A stretch of DNA of 25,428 bases from an uncultured Lachnospiraceae bacterium (GTDB lineage: Bacteria > Bacillota_A > Clostridia > Lachnospirales > Lachnospiraceae): NCBI GenBank assembly GCA_910587905.1, contig CAJUOF010000166.1:1-25428 (forward strand), given 5' to 3'. Numbering within the stretch: the first letter of the stretch is position 1; each line of letters begins with the position of its first letter. The translations under genes were made by a program, and so were the position numbers. This document shows positions 6,701 through 12,764 of this stretch, piece after piece. Under the pieces are notes generated by a model. It was given only the letters and a program-made list of their open reading frames with translations, was not told the DNA's origin and did no database searches.

Positions 6701-7855
6701 AGCGGCTCCACCATGGATATCAGTGTTCTGGGCGGTTCCGGGGTGACGATCAACGTGAGCGGACGGGATTTAGACGAGCTTCGGTCGGCGGCGAAGGCCG
6801 TGGCGGAGAGGCTTTCCACAGTGAAGGGAATCATCGAGGTGACGGACGGCATCGAGGATCCCACGCCGGAGCTTCGGGTGGTCATTGACAAGGAAAAGGC
6901 CATGGCAAAGGGCGTGACGGTTGCCCAGGCCTACATGGATCTGCAGGGAGCCCTCCGCTCTGAGAAGGAGGCGACGGAGCTTTCAGAGGGGGCGGAAGGG
7001 TATTCCGTCGTGGTAGACGACGGGTCCCTGGCGGATTTTGACCGGGGGGATCTGGAGCGCTTCAAGTTCCACGTAACCGGAATGGACGGGGAAGAGAAGG
7101 TGATCGCTTTAAGGGAGATTGCTTCCATAGAGGAGACGGAGAGCCTCTCTTCCATTAGAAGGGAGAGCCAGAGGCGTTACCTGACGGTCAGCGGCCAGAT
7201 CGAGGAGGGTTACAACGTGGGCCTGGTCAGCAATGACGTGGAGGCGGCTTTTGCGGATTTTGAGCTTCCGGAGGGATGTGCCATGGAGTTCGCCGGGGAA
7301 AACGAGACCATCATGGAGGCGATGGAACAGCTTGTGAAGATGCTTTTGGTGGCGGTGGCCTTCATCTATCTGATCATGGTGGCCCAGTTCCAGTCCCTGC
7401 TGTCGCCGTTTATCGTCATGTTCACGATCCCCCTGGCCTTCACGGGAGGGTTCCTGGGTCTGTTCCTCACGGGGCAGGAGGTCAGCGTCATCGCCATGAT
7501 CGGCTTTGTCATGCTGGCCGGGATTATTGTAAACAACGGCATCGTTCTGGTGGATTACGTGAACCAGCTCAGGCGGGACGGCGTGGAAAAGCGGGAGGCT
7601 ATCGTGGAGGCGGGCGTGACCCGTATGCGGCCGATTCTGATGACGGCCCTTACCACCATCCTGGGCCTTGCCACCATGGCCATCGGTGTGGGAACCGGGG
7701 CGGAAATGATGCAGCCGGTGGCCATCGTCACCATCGGCGGCCTTCTGTATGCGACTCTTATGACGCTGTTCGTGGTGCCGGTGCTTTATGATCTGTTCCA
7801 CAGGAAGAAGATGCGCGTGGTCAGGGAAGAGGAGCTGGAGATATTGGATGAGTAA
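3758..7855 (+). CDS. RND-family (HAE1-like) efflux permease with a large coiled-coil insertion
   Basis: A proton-driven membrane exporter of the AcrB/SwrC superfamily, 1365 residues against about 1,020-1,050 for ordinary members. The start at 3758 has TAGGAGG just upstream and begins MFAKFSVKKPMTVFVAV, the usual N-terminus leading into TM1 (residues about 10-30). TM segments 2-6 follow residue about 665 (NNLLYGAVLAIVILLLFLKD). The TM4 motif is GMLVDNSVVVIEN with D738, but the second Asp of AcrB is N739. The TM10 lysine position is Asn in GIIVNNGIVLVDY. The second porter region holds a Gly/Met-rich loop near residues 928-942. Residues about 188-528 are an acidic, Gln/Glu/Lys-rich coiled coil inserted in the docking-loop position; normal porter sequence resumes at DVSDKLT (529-535) and AQNFAMPAG. 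No membrane-fusion or TolC partner is nearby, as expected for one membrane. It overlaps the TetR gene by 8 bases. Confidence 0.9.
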   Translation: MFAKFSVKKPMTVFVAVVLVLILGVVSFTEMTPDLLPSINLPYAVVVTTYPGASPEEVETTVTRPVEQSMATLNDISEVTSVSSENVSMVILEFNDEVNMDSVTVDIREKLDQITGYWSDGVGSPLIMKINPDMLPIVVASVDADDMDVKEISAYVEETVQPALEGVGGVASVSASGLLEEQVNVVIREELVDDVNEDLKDSVRDSLSEAEDALREAEDKIAEGKEELEKQTSQFQNGMVQADQALSEARMQILQGEIALDRAEEELKTKESEALSQAGYSNVDEMEAGLKASLEQLNGLLAQEGTIRDGLSQLETGLSQMDEGLSQIEDGLSQVAEGKERLEAAKTAFEGLVAGGYINEDGEIITTVLQPGTPQYDQLAAQAAELKAVMDTYPVAMEQLEATEAELTANKTALTAQKEELETKKAEAETAVAQIDKIKSEGTLEQLQAGLSGIEALRSGKAQMAAARAELASGKETLLAKAQEAGMTKYEAQAQLDEAKRQLEDGEKEFNTQKETFDSSKETALDAADVSDKLTVEMISQILTAQNFAMPAGYVTEDGVQYLVRVGNKLEDIEELQNLILFDPGMEDAEPIRLSDVAEVYKSDNSADIYAKINGNDGVVLSLEKQPTYATADVAESIQKKFDELEEKHPGLHFTMLSNQGDYIYLVVDSVLNNLLYGAVLAIVILLLFLKDLRPTVIIACSIPISVIFAIVLMYFSGVTLNMISLSGLAVGVGMLVDNSVVVIENIYRLRNKGVSAVQAAVSGTVQVAGAITSSTLTTVSVFVPIVFIHGMTRQLFTDMALTITYSLVASLIVAMTLVPAMASGMLKKKQKERSHRLFDGMLKGYEKAVRFCLRHRALTILAAVGMLVFSVIASTSRGTAYMPEMDGTQISVSLEMPEEATTEEVRELADQAIERIMSVEDVETVGAMMGGGGMMSMMGGGSSDSVSVYAILKEDKSASSQEIALQIEEACAELECGVSASGSTMDISVLGGSGVTINVSGRDLDELRSAAKAVAERLSTVKGIIEVTDGIEDPTPELRVVIDKEKAMAKGVTVAQAYMDLQGALRSEKEATELSEGAEGYSVVVDDGSLADFDRGDLERFKFHVTGMDGEEKVIALREIASIEETESLSSIRRESQRRYLTVSGQIEEGYNVGLVSNDVEAAFADFELPEGCAMEFAGENETIMEAMEQLVKMLLVAVAFIYLIMVAQFQSLLSPFIVMFTIPLAFTGGFLGLFLTGQEVSVIAMIGFVMLAGIIVNNGIVLVDYVNQLRRDGVEKREAIVEAGVTRMRPILMTALTTILGLATMAIGVGTGAEMMQPVAIVTIGGLLYATLMTLFVVPVLYDLFHRKKMRVVREEELEILDE
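4685..4768 (+). repeat. Four tandem 21-bp (heptad) repeats inside the RND gene
   Basis: Four consecutive in-frame units encode GLSQLET, GLSQMDE, GLSQIED and GLSQVAE (residues 310-337). The 7-residue period with hydrophobic residues at fixed positions is what a coiled coil needs. The DNA units are nearly identical (ggcctttcccag core), so copy number could change by slippage without a frameshift. Confidence 0.85.
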
Positions 7856-8477
7856 GGTGACGGCTTCGAAAAAAGAATTGTTGTTTCAGAGTGTGTGGAG
7901 ACTTCACATGGAGGGGACGGACTGGGGGAATATCCGTATGGAGGCGGTTGCCCGGGCTTCCGGTATCCCCAAGGGGACCATTTATGAGCATTTTCACAGC
8001 AAGGATCAGCTGCTTGCCGGAACCATCATCTGGTCTTTGAAAAAAGAGGCGGACGAGATCTACCGGAAGATGGAGGAGGCTTCCGGTTTTGCGGCCATGC
8101 TGGACGTGATCCTTGAGTGGGTCGGTTCTCCTCAGGGCCGCACCCTGTTCTTGATGCGGTTCGTGGACGGGGGAAAGCTTCCGGAGGGCATCAAGAGGGA
8201 ACTTTACAATTCCGGAAGAGGGGACCGTGAGGGGCTGGACACGGCGGAGCAGGTGACGGAGGCCCTGGTCCGGTCCGGTTTCCGGGAAGGGGTCCTGGAG
8301 ACGGAGGGAGGGCGGATGGCAAGGCGGACGGCGCTTTACAGCGCCCTTGCTCCGGTGATCGCCTACAGCATGTTCCCGGAACGGTATCGGGAAATTGGCT
8401 GGGAAGAGGTAAAATCCTATTCGCAGAGGGTTTTCACGGGGGCCTTCCGGAAAAACGAAACAAAGGGAAAGGGTTGA
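7848..8477 (+). CDS. TetR/AcrR-family transcriptional regulator
   Basis: A 209-residue one-component repressor. The N-terminal helix-turn-helix is clear: residues 31-50 read MEAVARASGIPKGTIYEHFH, followed by SKDQLL, the standard TetR signature. Residues about 60-209 form the ligand-binding domain, which is too variable to name a ligand. The ATG at 7848 overlaps the RND stop (ATGAGTAA), so translation is probably coupled and the regulator is co-transcribed with the pump it likely controls. GGAG sits upstream within the RND tail. The candidate operator is the palindrome at 3655-3674. It ends 4 bases before the solute-binding protein gene. Confidence 0.9.
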   Translation: MSKVTASKKELLFQSVWRLHMEGTDWGNIRMEAVARASGIPKGTIYEHFHSKDQLLAGTIIWSLKKEADEIYRKMEEASGFAAMLDVILEWVGSPQGRTLFLMRFVDGGKLPEGIKRELYNSGRGDREGLDTAEQVTEALVRSGFREGVLETEGGRMARRTALYSALAPVIAYSMFPERYREIGWEEVKSYSQRVFTGAFRKNETKGKG

Positions 8478-8481
8478 GGTT

Positions 8482-9717
8482 ATGAAAAGAAGATGGATCT
8501 GCCTTTTTTGGGCGGTGGGGAGTCTGCTCTGCCTGAATGCCTGCGGAAAACAGGAGACGATGGTGGAAACGGAAGCGGTCACTGACCAGGTGATCGAACT
8601 GACGGTCTGGGGCGGGGAGGATGACGAGGAGCTTCTCCGGGAACTGTTTGCTTCTTTTGAATCGTATTACAAGGACCAGGCGGATTTTCAGATCTCCTAT
8701 CAGGCGCAGAGCGAGTCCAATTGCAAGGATGTTCTTTTGGGAGACCTCGAGAACGGCGCGGATGTGTTTGCTTTTGCAGATGACCAGGTGGCGGCCCTGG
8801 CCGCCGCGGGCGCACTGGATCCCATTGAGCATGCGGAGGAGGTTCGGGCGGAAAATCTTCCCGCCTCCGTGGATGCGGCTTCTGTGGACGGTACACTTTA
8901 TGCCTATCCGCTGACGGCGGATAACGGTTATTTTCTTTATTATAACAAGGAGTTTTTTTCTGAGGAGGACATACGGAGCCTGAACCGGATGGTGGAGATT
9001 GCGGCGAAGGGTGGGAAGCTTGTGACCATGGATTGGTCTTCTGCCTGGTATGTCTATTCCTTTTTTGGCAATACGGGTCTGGAGGTGGGGCTCAATGAGG
9101 ACGGCCTGACCAATTTTTGTACCTGGAACGGCACCGACGGGCCGATCCAGGGGGTGGACGTGGCTCAGGCCATGCTGGACATCGCCGCCAGCCCCGGCTT
9201 TCGAAGCTGTACGGACGAGGAATTTCTGGCCGGCGTGAAGGACGGCTCCGTGATTGCCGGAGTCAGCGGTGTCTGGAACGAGGTGGCGATCGAAGAGGCC
9301 TGGGGAAGCCAGACGGGGGCCGCCAAACTTCCGGCCTATACCTGCGGGGGGGAGCAGATCCAGATGGCTTCTTTTTCCGGCTGCAAGCTGATCGGCGTGA
9401 ATGCCTATTCGCAGCATCCGGAGTGGTCAGCGAGGCTTGCGGAGTGGATCACCAGCGAGGACGGTCAGACGCTTCGCTTTGAGAAGCGGGGACAGGGCCC
9501 GTCCAATGTCCGGGCGGCCGGCTCGGCCGAGGTGCAGGAGTCGCCTGCAATTGCGGCGCTTTTGGAGCAGTCAGAATTTTCCCAGCTTCAGCGGGTGGGC
9601 GGAAAGTTCTGGGATCCTGTGACTGCCTTTGCGAACGGCATGGCGCAGGGAAATCCCTCCGGCGCATCTCTTCAGGAGCAGTTGGACCGATTGGTGGAAG
9701 AAGTGACTGCCAGGTAG
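8482..9717 (+). CDS. Extracellular solute-binding lipoprotein (family 1 type), orphan
   Basis: A 411-residue lipoprotein with signal peptide MKRRWICLFWAVG and lipobox L-N-A-C, so lipidation is expected at C21. The mature part begins with a short spacer and then IELTVWGGEDDEELL, the first strand of family 1 (maltose/sugar-type) ABC binding proteins. DVFAFADDQVAALAAAGALDPI and LYAYPLTADNGYFLYYNKEFF are the usual hinge and cleft segments of that fold. No ABC permease or ATPase gene accompanies it. It starts 4 bases after the TetR stop, with GAGG just before the ATG, so it is read as part of the RND-TetR unit. A chemoreceptor gene follows 68 bases later. The ligand is unknown: a sugar or oligosaccharide is likely from the fold, and a sensing role is inference from context. 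Confidence 0.88.
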   Translation: MKRRWICLFWAVGSLLCLNACGKQETMVETEAVTDQVIELTVWGGEDDEELLRELFASFESYYKDQADFQISYQAQSESNCKDVLLGDLENGADVFAFADDQVAALAAAGALDPIEHAEEVRAENLPASVDAASVDGTLYAYPLTADNGYFLYYNKEFFSEEDIRSLNRMVEIAAKGGKLVTMDWSSAWYVYSFFGNTGLEVGLNEDGLTNFCTWNGTDGPIQGVDVAQAMLDIAASPGFRSCTDEEFLAGVKDGSVIAGVSGVWNEVAIEEAWGSQTGAAKLPAYTCGGEQIQMASFSGCKLIGVNAYSQHPEWSARLAEWITSEDGQTLRFEKRGQGPSNVRAAGSAEVQESPAIAALLEQSEFSQLQRVGGKFWDPVTAFANGMAQGNPSGASLQEQLDRLVEEVTAR

Positions 9718-9733
9718 GAGAGGCGGGTTTTTT
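9707..9733 (+). terminator. Weak hairpin and T-run after the solute-binding protein
   Basis: CTGCC pairs with GGCGG (one T-G pair) across a 10-base loop and is followed by TTTTTT. The stem is only 5 bp, so termination would be partial at best and the chemoreceptor may be reached by read-through. Confidence 0.3.
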
Positions 9734-9785
9734 GATAAAGAGTATCTGGGTAGTGGATTAAGATCGTTTTGGGAGGAAATATGGT

Positions 9786-11372
9786 ATGAAAGGCAAACTG
9801 ACGCTGCAGAAACGGCTGCTTCTGCCGATTCTTTTGCTGGGGGTGATCACGCTGTTGTCCAATGTCCTGGCGGCGTTTGGGATCAATAATGTAAACGGCA
9901 ATGCCGGCGTCATTGTTGACGAGTACATGGTCAGTGAGACGAAGCTGGAAAGTGTCCGGCATTCGATGCTGAATATCCACCGTCTGGCGCTTTCCCATAT
10001 CGTGGCGGCAGACCATGCCACGATGATCCGGGTGGTGGGAGAGATCAAGGAGGAGGAAGCGGCGCTGGATGAAAAGCTGGCAGAGTACGAGGCTTATGTT
10101 GCCAAGGGGGACCGGGAAGTCTATGATACGCTTCTTATGTCCTATGACTCCTTCAAGCATTCTCTGGTAGAACTGGTCTGCGCCAGTGCGGACAGCAAAA
10201 CCCAGGAGGCTTATGCCGTGGCCAACGGGGACGTGGCCGCATACAGCAATGCCGCCGAGGAAAGCATTGACGCTCTTTACGCTTCGGTCAGCGCACAGGC
10301 GGAGCGGGCGCGGGGCCGGCTTTTCCTGGTGTACGTGGTCTCTCTGGTCACCAGTGCGGTCACTCTGGCGGTGGGGGTCCTTCTGGTACTGGCGGCTTTC
10401 CGCATTATCCGGAAATCGGTCATCGCCCCGATCCGGGACGCCATGGGGACGCTTCAGGGCAGTTCGGAGCGGATCAGCGGCGTGGTGGCCGAAGTGCGGG
10501 AAAGGACCAAGACGTCCCATGACAGTGTCCGAAAGCTTTCCGGACTGACGGATGAATTGTCGGCCGCTTTTGAAGAGATTGCCGGAAATGCCGCTTCCAT
10601 CAATGCCAATGCCTCCGGCACACAGGGAGACACGAAGAGCATGGCGGAGGAATGCGCCGCAATCACGGTCTATTCCGCGGACATGCGGAGCCGGGCGGAG
10701 GAGATGGAGCGGGCGGCGAAGCAGAACATGGAGGCGATCCGCGCCAAGACGGAGGAGATCATGTCCGTGCTTCAGGAGGCCATTGTAAAGAGCCGGAGTG
10801 TCGATCAGATCCATGTGCTGACGGAGGATATCCTCTCTATTTCATCGACCACGGACTTGATCGCCGTCAACGCTTCGATCGAGGCGGCTAGGGCCGGAAA
10901 GGCGGGGGAGGGTTTTGCGGTGGTGGCCCAGGAGATCCGCCGCCTGGCAGATTCCTGCGCCACCACTGCCGGACACATCCAGGAGGTTGGCGGTGTCGTT
11001 ACCGGTGCGGTGGACTATCTTTCTGAAAGTGCCAGGGAGCTGGTGGATTACCTGGGTAAGAACATTCTGACGCAGTTTGAGGCTTCGGTCAGATCCGGCA
11101 GACAGTACCGGGAAGATGCGGTTTACGTGGAACGTTCCATGGAGGCGTTCAACAGCCGGACGGACAGACTGCAAGGCGCCATGGATGAAATTGCCGGTTC
11201 GATCTCCGGCATCTCGGGGGCCATCGAAGGCGCGCTGCCTGACGTTACCGGTGCGGCAAGCAGTACCAGGGTTCTGGCCGAGGACATGGCCGGCATCGCC
11301 GCCCGCATGGATACGAATCAGGAGATCGTCGGGGAGCTGAGAAAGCAGATGGACGTGTTTGCAAATCTGTAG
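9786..11372 (+). CDS. Methyl-accepting chemotaxis protein
   Basis: A 528-residue membrane chemoreceptor. TM1 is at residues about 11-31. An extracellular four-helix-bundle-like ligand domain (about 32-178) follows, then TM2 (about 179-204) and a short HAMP-like linker (RIIRKSVIAPIRDAM). A long cytoplasmic helical hairpin follows. Its tip, ISSTTDLIAVNASIEAARAG plus GEGFAVVAQEIRRLAD (about 352-390), is the conserved CheA/CheW contact region; the usual form is DQTNLLALNAAIEAARAG, so this one is slightly divergent. There is no C-terminal CheR-tethering pentapeptide. GGGAGGAA precedes the ATG; an ATG five bases earlier is out of frame and stops at once. No flagellar or che genes are in the window. 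The adjacent orphan binding protein could be its ligand carrier, as maltose-binding protein is for Tar; this is inference. Confidence 0.92.
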   Translation: MKGKLTLQKRLLLPILLLGVITLLSNVLAAFGINNVNGNAGVIVDEYMVSETKLESVRHSMLNIHRLALSHIVAADHATMIRVVGEIKEEEAALDEKLAEYEAYVAKGDREVYDTLLMSYDSFKHSLVELVCASADSKTQEAYAVANGDVAAYSNAAEESIDALYASVSAQAERARGRLFLVYVVSLVTSAVTLAVGVLLVLAAFRIIRKSVIAPIRDAMGTLQGSSERISGVVAEVRERTKTSHDSVRKLSGLTDELSAAFEEIAGNAASINANASGTQGDTKSMAEECAAITVYSADMRSRAEEMERAAKQNMEAIRAKTEEIMSVLQEAIVKSRSVDQIHVLTEDILSISSTTDLIAVNASIEAARAGKAGEGFAVVAQEIRRLADSCATTAGHIQEVGGVVTGAVDYLSESARELVDYLGKNILTQFEASVRSGRQYREDAVYVERSMEAFNSRTDRLQGAMDEIAGSISGISGAIEGALPDVTGAASSTRVLAEDMAGIAARMDTNQEIVGELRKQMDVFANL

Positions 11373-11384
11373 CCGGAGGGAATC

Positions 11385-11465
11385 ATGCATGAAAAACCGT
11401 GGCTTCCGCATACGATGTATAAACAGTATGCGGGAGTTTTTTTATGGTTTATATTTCCAATCTGA
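11385..11465 (+). other. Possible 26-codon leader peptide crossing the spmB hairpin
   Basis: An ATG at 11385, with GGAGGG at 11375-11380, opens a 26-codon frame (MHEKPWLPHTMYKQ and so on). It reads through the hairpin at 11403-11436 and stops at TGA 11463-11465, 20 bases inside spmB. A second ATG at 11389 has better spacing (8 bases) and another frame. Translation through the hairpin could unmask the spmB ribosome binding site. It may also be chance. Confidence 0.3.
11403..11443 (+). terminator. Strong hairpin with T7 tract between the chemoreceptor and spmB
   Basis: CTTCCGCATAC pairs with GTATGCGGGAG over 11 bp (one T-G) around a 12-base loop and is followed by seven T. It has the form of a Rho-independent terminator for the chemoreceptor unit. 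The spmB ATG follows the last T directly, and the only ribosome binding site for spmB (CGGGAG) is the right arm of the stem. The hairpin can therefore also hide that site. Confidence 0.7.
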
Positions 11466-11953
11466 TGATTCCGGCTCTGGTATGTCTGGTGGCCGTGTAC
11501 GGGCTGCTGGAAAAGCGCCCGATTTTTGAAGATTTCATCCGGGGGGCCAAGGAGGGAATGAAAACCGTGGGCGGGATCCTTCCGACGCTGGTGGGATTGA
11601 TGATCGGGACGGGGATCCTCAGGGCTTCCGGCTTCCTGGACCTTCTGGCCTTCTGGCTGTCGAAGTTGATCCCGGCCGTCCTTCTTCCGGCCCAGGTGCT
11701 TCCCGTCATTATGGTAAAGCTGTTTTCTTCCTCGGCGGCCACTGGCCTGGCCCTGGACATTTTCAAAGAATTCGGTCCAGACTCTCTTTCGGGGCGGATG
11801 GTGTCCATCATCCTAAGCTGTACGGAGACTGTCTTTTATACCATGAGTGTCTATTTCATGAGCGTGAAGATCAAAAGGACCAGATATACTCTGGCCGGGG
11901 CGCTTCTTGCCACTTTTGCCGGAGTCGTGGCGAGTGTGTGGATGGCTTCCTGA
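11444..11953 (+). CDS. spmB: Spore maturation protein B
   Basis: A 169-residue integral membrane protein of the Gate/nucleoside-recognition type. In Bacillus, SpmA and SpmB together are needed for spore core dehydration and heat resistance. Hydrophobic segments lie near residues 4-20, 40-58, 68-90, 115-135 and 145-168. Family features include EDFIRGAKEGMKTV, LVGLMIGTGILRASG and the FSSSAATGLALDIFKEFGPDS and CTETVFYTMSVYF segments. Only the ATG at 11444 can be used, because the frame is closed by TAA at 11420. The usual partner spmA is not upstream; a chemoreceptor gene occupies that position. No promoter is seen ahead of it, so expression may rely on read-through of the hairpin. Confidence 0.9.
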   Translation: MVYISNLMIPALVCLVAVYGLLEKRPIFEDFIRGAKEGMKTVGGILPTLVGLMIGTGILRASGFLDLLAFWLSKLIPAVLLPAQVLPVIMVKLFSSSAATGLALDIFKEFGPDSLSGRMVSIILSCTETVFYTMSVYFMSVKIKRTRYTLAGALLATFAGVVASVWMAS

Positions 11954-11984
11954 TCCATTGACGGCGCTCGGCACGGCGGCCTTC

Positions 11985-12014
11985 TTGCATTTTTGCGGAT
12001 TTTGCGGTATACTG
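11985..12014 (+). promoter_or_regulatory. Probable promoter of the pabABC genes
   Basis: TTGCAT at 11985-11990, an 18-base spacer and TATACT at 12009-12014. It gives a leader of about 135 bases before pabA, in which I see no recognisable riboswitch. Confidence 0.6.
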
Positions 12015-12155
12015 TGAAAATGAAACAGGCAAGGATACGGACCGGGCCCATGGCGGCCCGGAGACAGACCCTCCCCGTGCAAGGCTTCGCTTTCGGGGAT
12101 GCTTCGGTGTCAAGAACGACTATGCCGGAACATTTGGAAAGCGAGGGGAGAGAGC

Positions 12156-12764
12156 ATGTATTTTATGCTGGATAATTATGATTCATTTGTCTACAACCTG
12201 TCGGCTTATTTTCGGGAGCTGGGACAGGATATTCTGGTGAGGCGTGAGAATGAGATCACGCTTTCTGAGATTGAGGCGCTTGGGCCGGAGGGAATCGTCC
12301 TTTCTCCGGGGCCGGGTAAGCCGTCGGACGCAGAAATGTCTCTGCAGATTCTGGAACGATGGAAAGGGAAGATTCCGATTTTGGGCGTGTGTCTGGGCCA
12401 TCAGGCCATCGGCCATTTTTTTGGCGCCCGTGTGGAAAAGGGGGAACGCCCCATGCACGGGAAACTGACGGATATCCGTCACGGGGGAAGGGGGCTTTTT
12501 GCGGGCCTTGCGCAGGAGTTTTCCGCCACGAGGTATCATTCGCTCATGGTCAGTGGGACGGACTTCCCGCCGGAGCTTTCGGTGGATGCGGTGTCTGTGT
12601 CTGACGGCGTGATCATGGGGATTTCCCACAGGCGGCATCCGGTGTACGGCGTGCAGTTTCACCCGGAGGCGGTGCTGACGGAATGCGGCCTGGGGCTCTT
12701 GGACAATTTCGGGAAAATCTGCAGGGAATGGAGGCGGGATCATGAGAACCATCCGGACGCTTGA
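12156..12764 (+). CDS. pabA: Aminodeoxychorismate synthase glutaminase subunit
   Basis: A class I glutamine amidotransferase (202 residues) that releases ammonia from glutamine for PabB. It begins MYFMLDNYDSFVYNL, the standard PabA/TrpG start. The catalytic residues are visible: C79 in GVCLGHQAIG, and H169 and E171 in VQFHPEAV. The oxyanion region is LSPGPGKPSDA. On sequence alone it could serve anthranilate synthase, but the PabB partner overlapping its 3' end by 23 bases and pabC downstream assign it to p-aminobenzoate synthesis. It may serve both pathways if no trpG exists elsewhere. The start at 12156 is preferred to upstream codons because of GAGGGGAG just upstream and family alignment. 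Confidence 0.92.
   Translation: MYFMLDNYDSFVYNLSAYFRELGQDILVRRENEITLSEIEALGPEGIVLSPGPGKPSDAEMSLQILERWKGKIPILGVCLGHQAIGHFFGARVEKGERPMHGKLTDIRHGGRGLFAGLAQEFSATRYHSLMVSGTDFPPELSVDAVSVSDGVIMGISHRRHPVYGVQFHPEAVLTECGLGLLDNFGKICREWRRDHENHPDA

Noticed and set aside
9727..9785. Sigma-28 (motility) promoter for the chemoreceptor
   Set aside because: A TAAA is present, but no GCCGATAA-like -10 lies 15-16 bases downstream.
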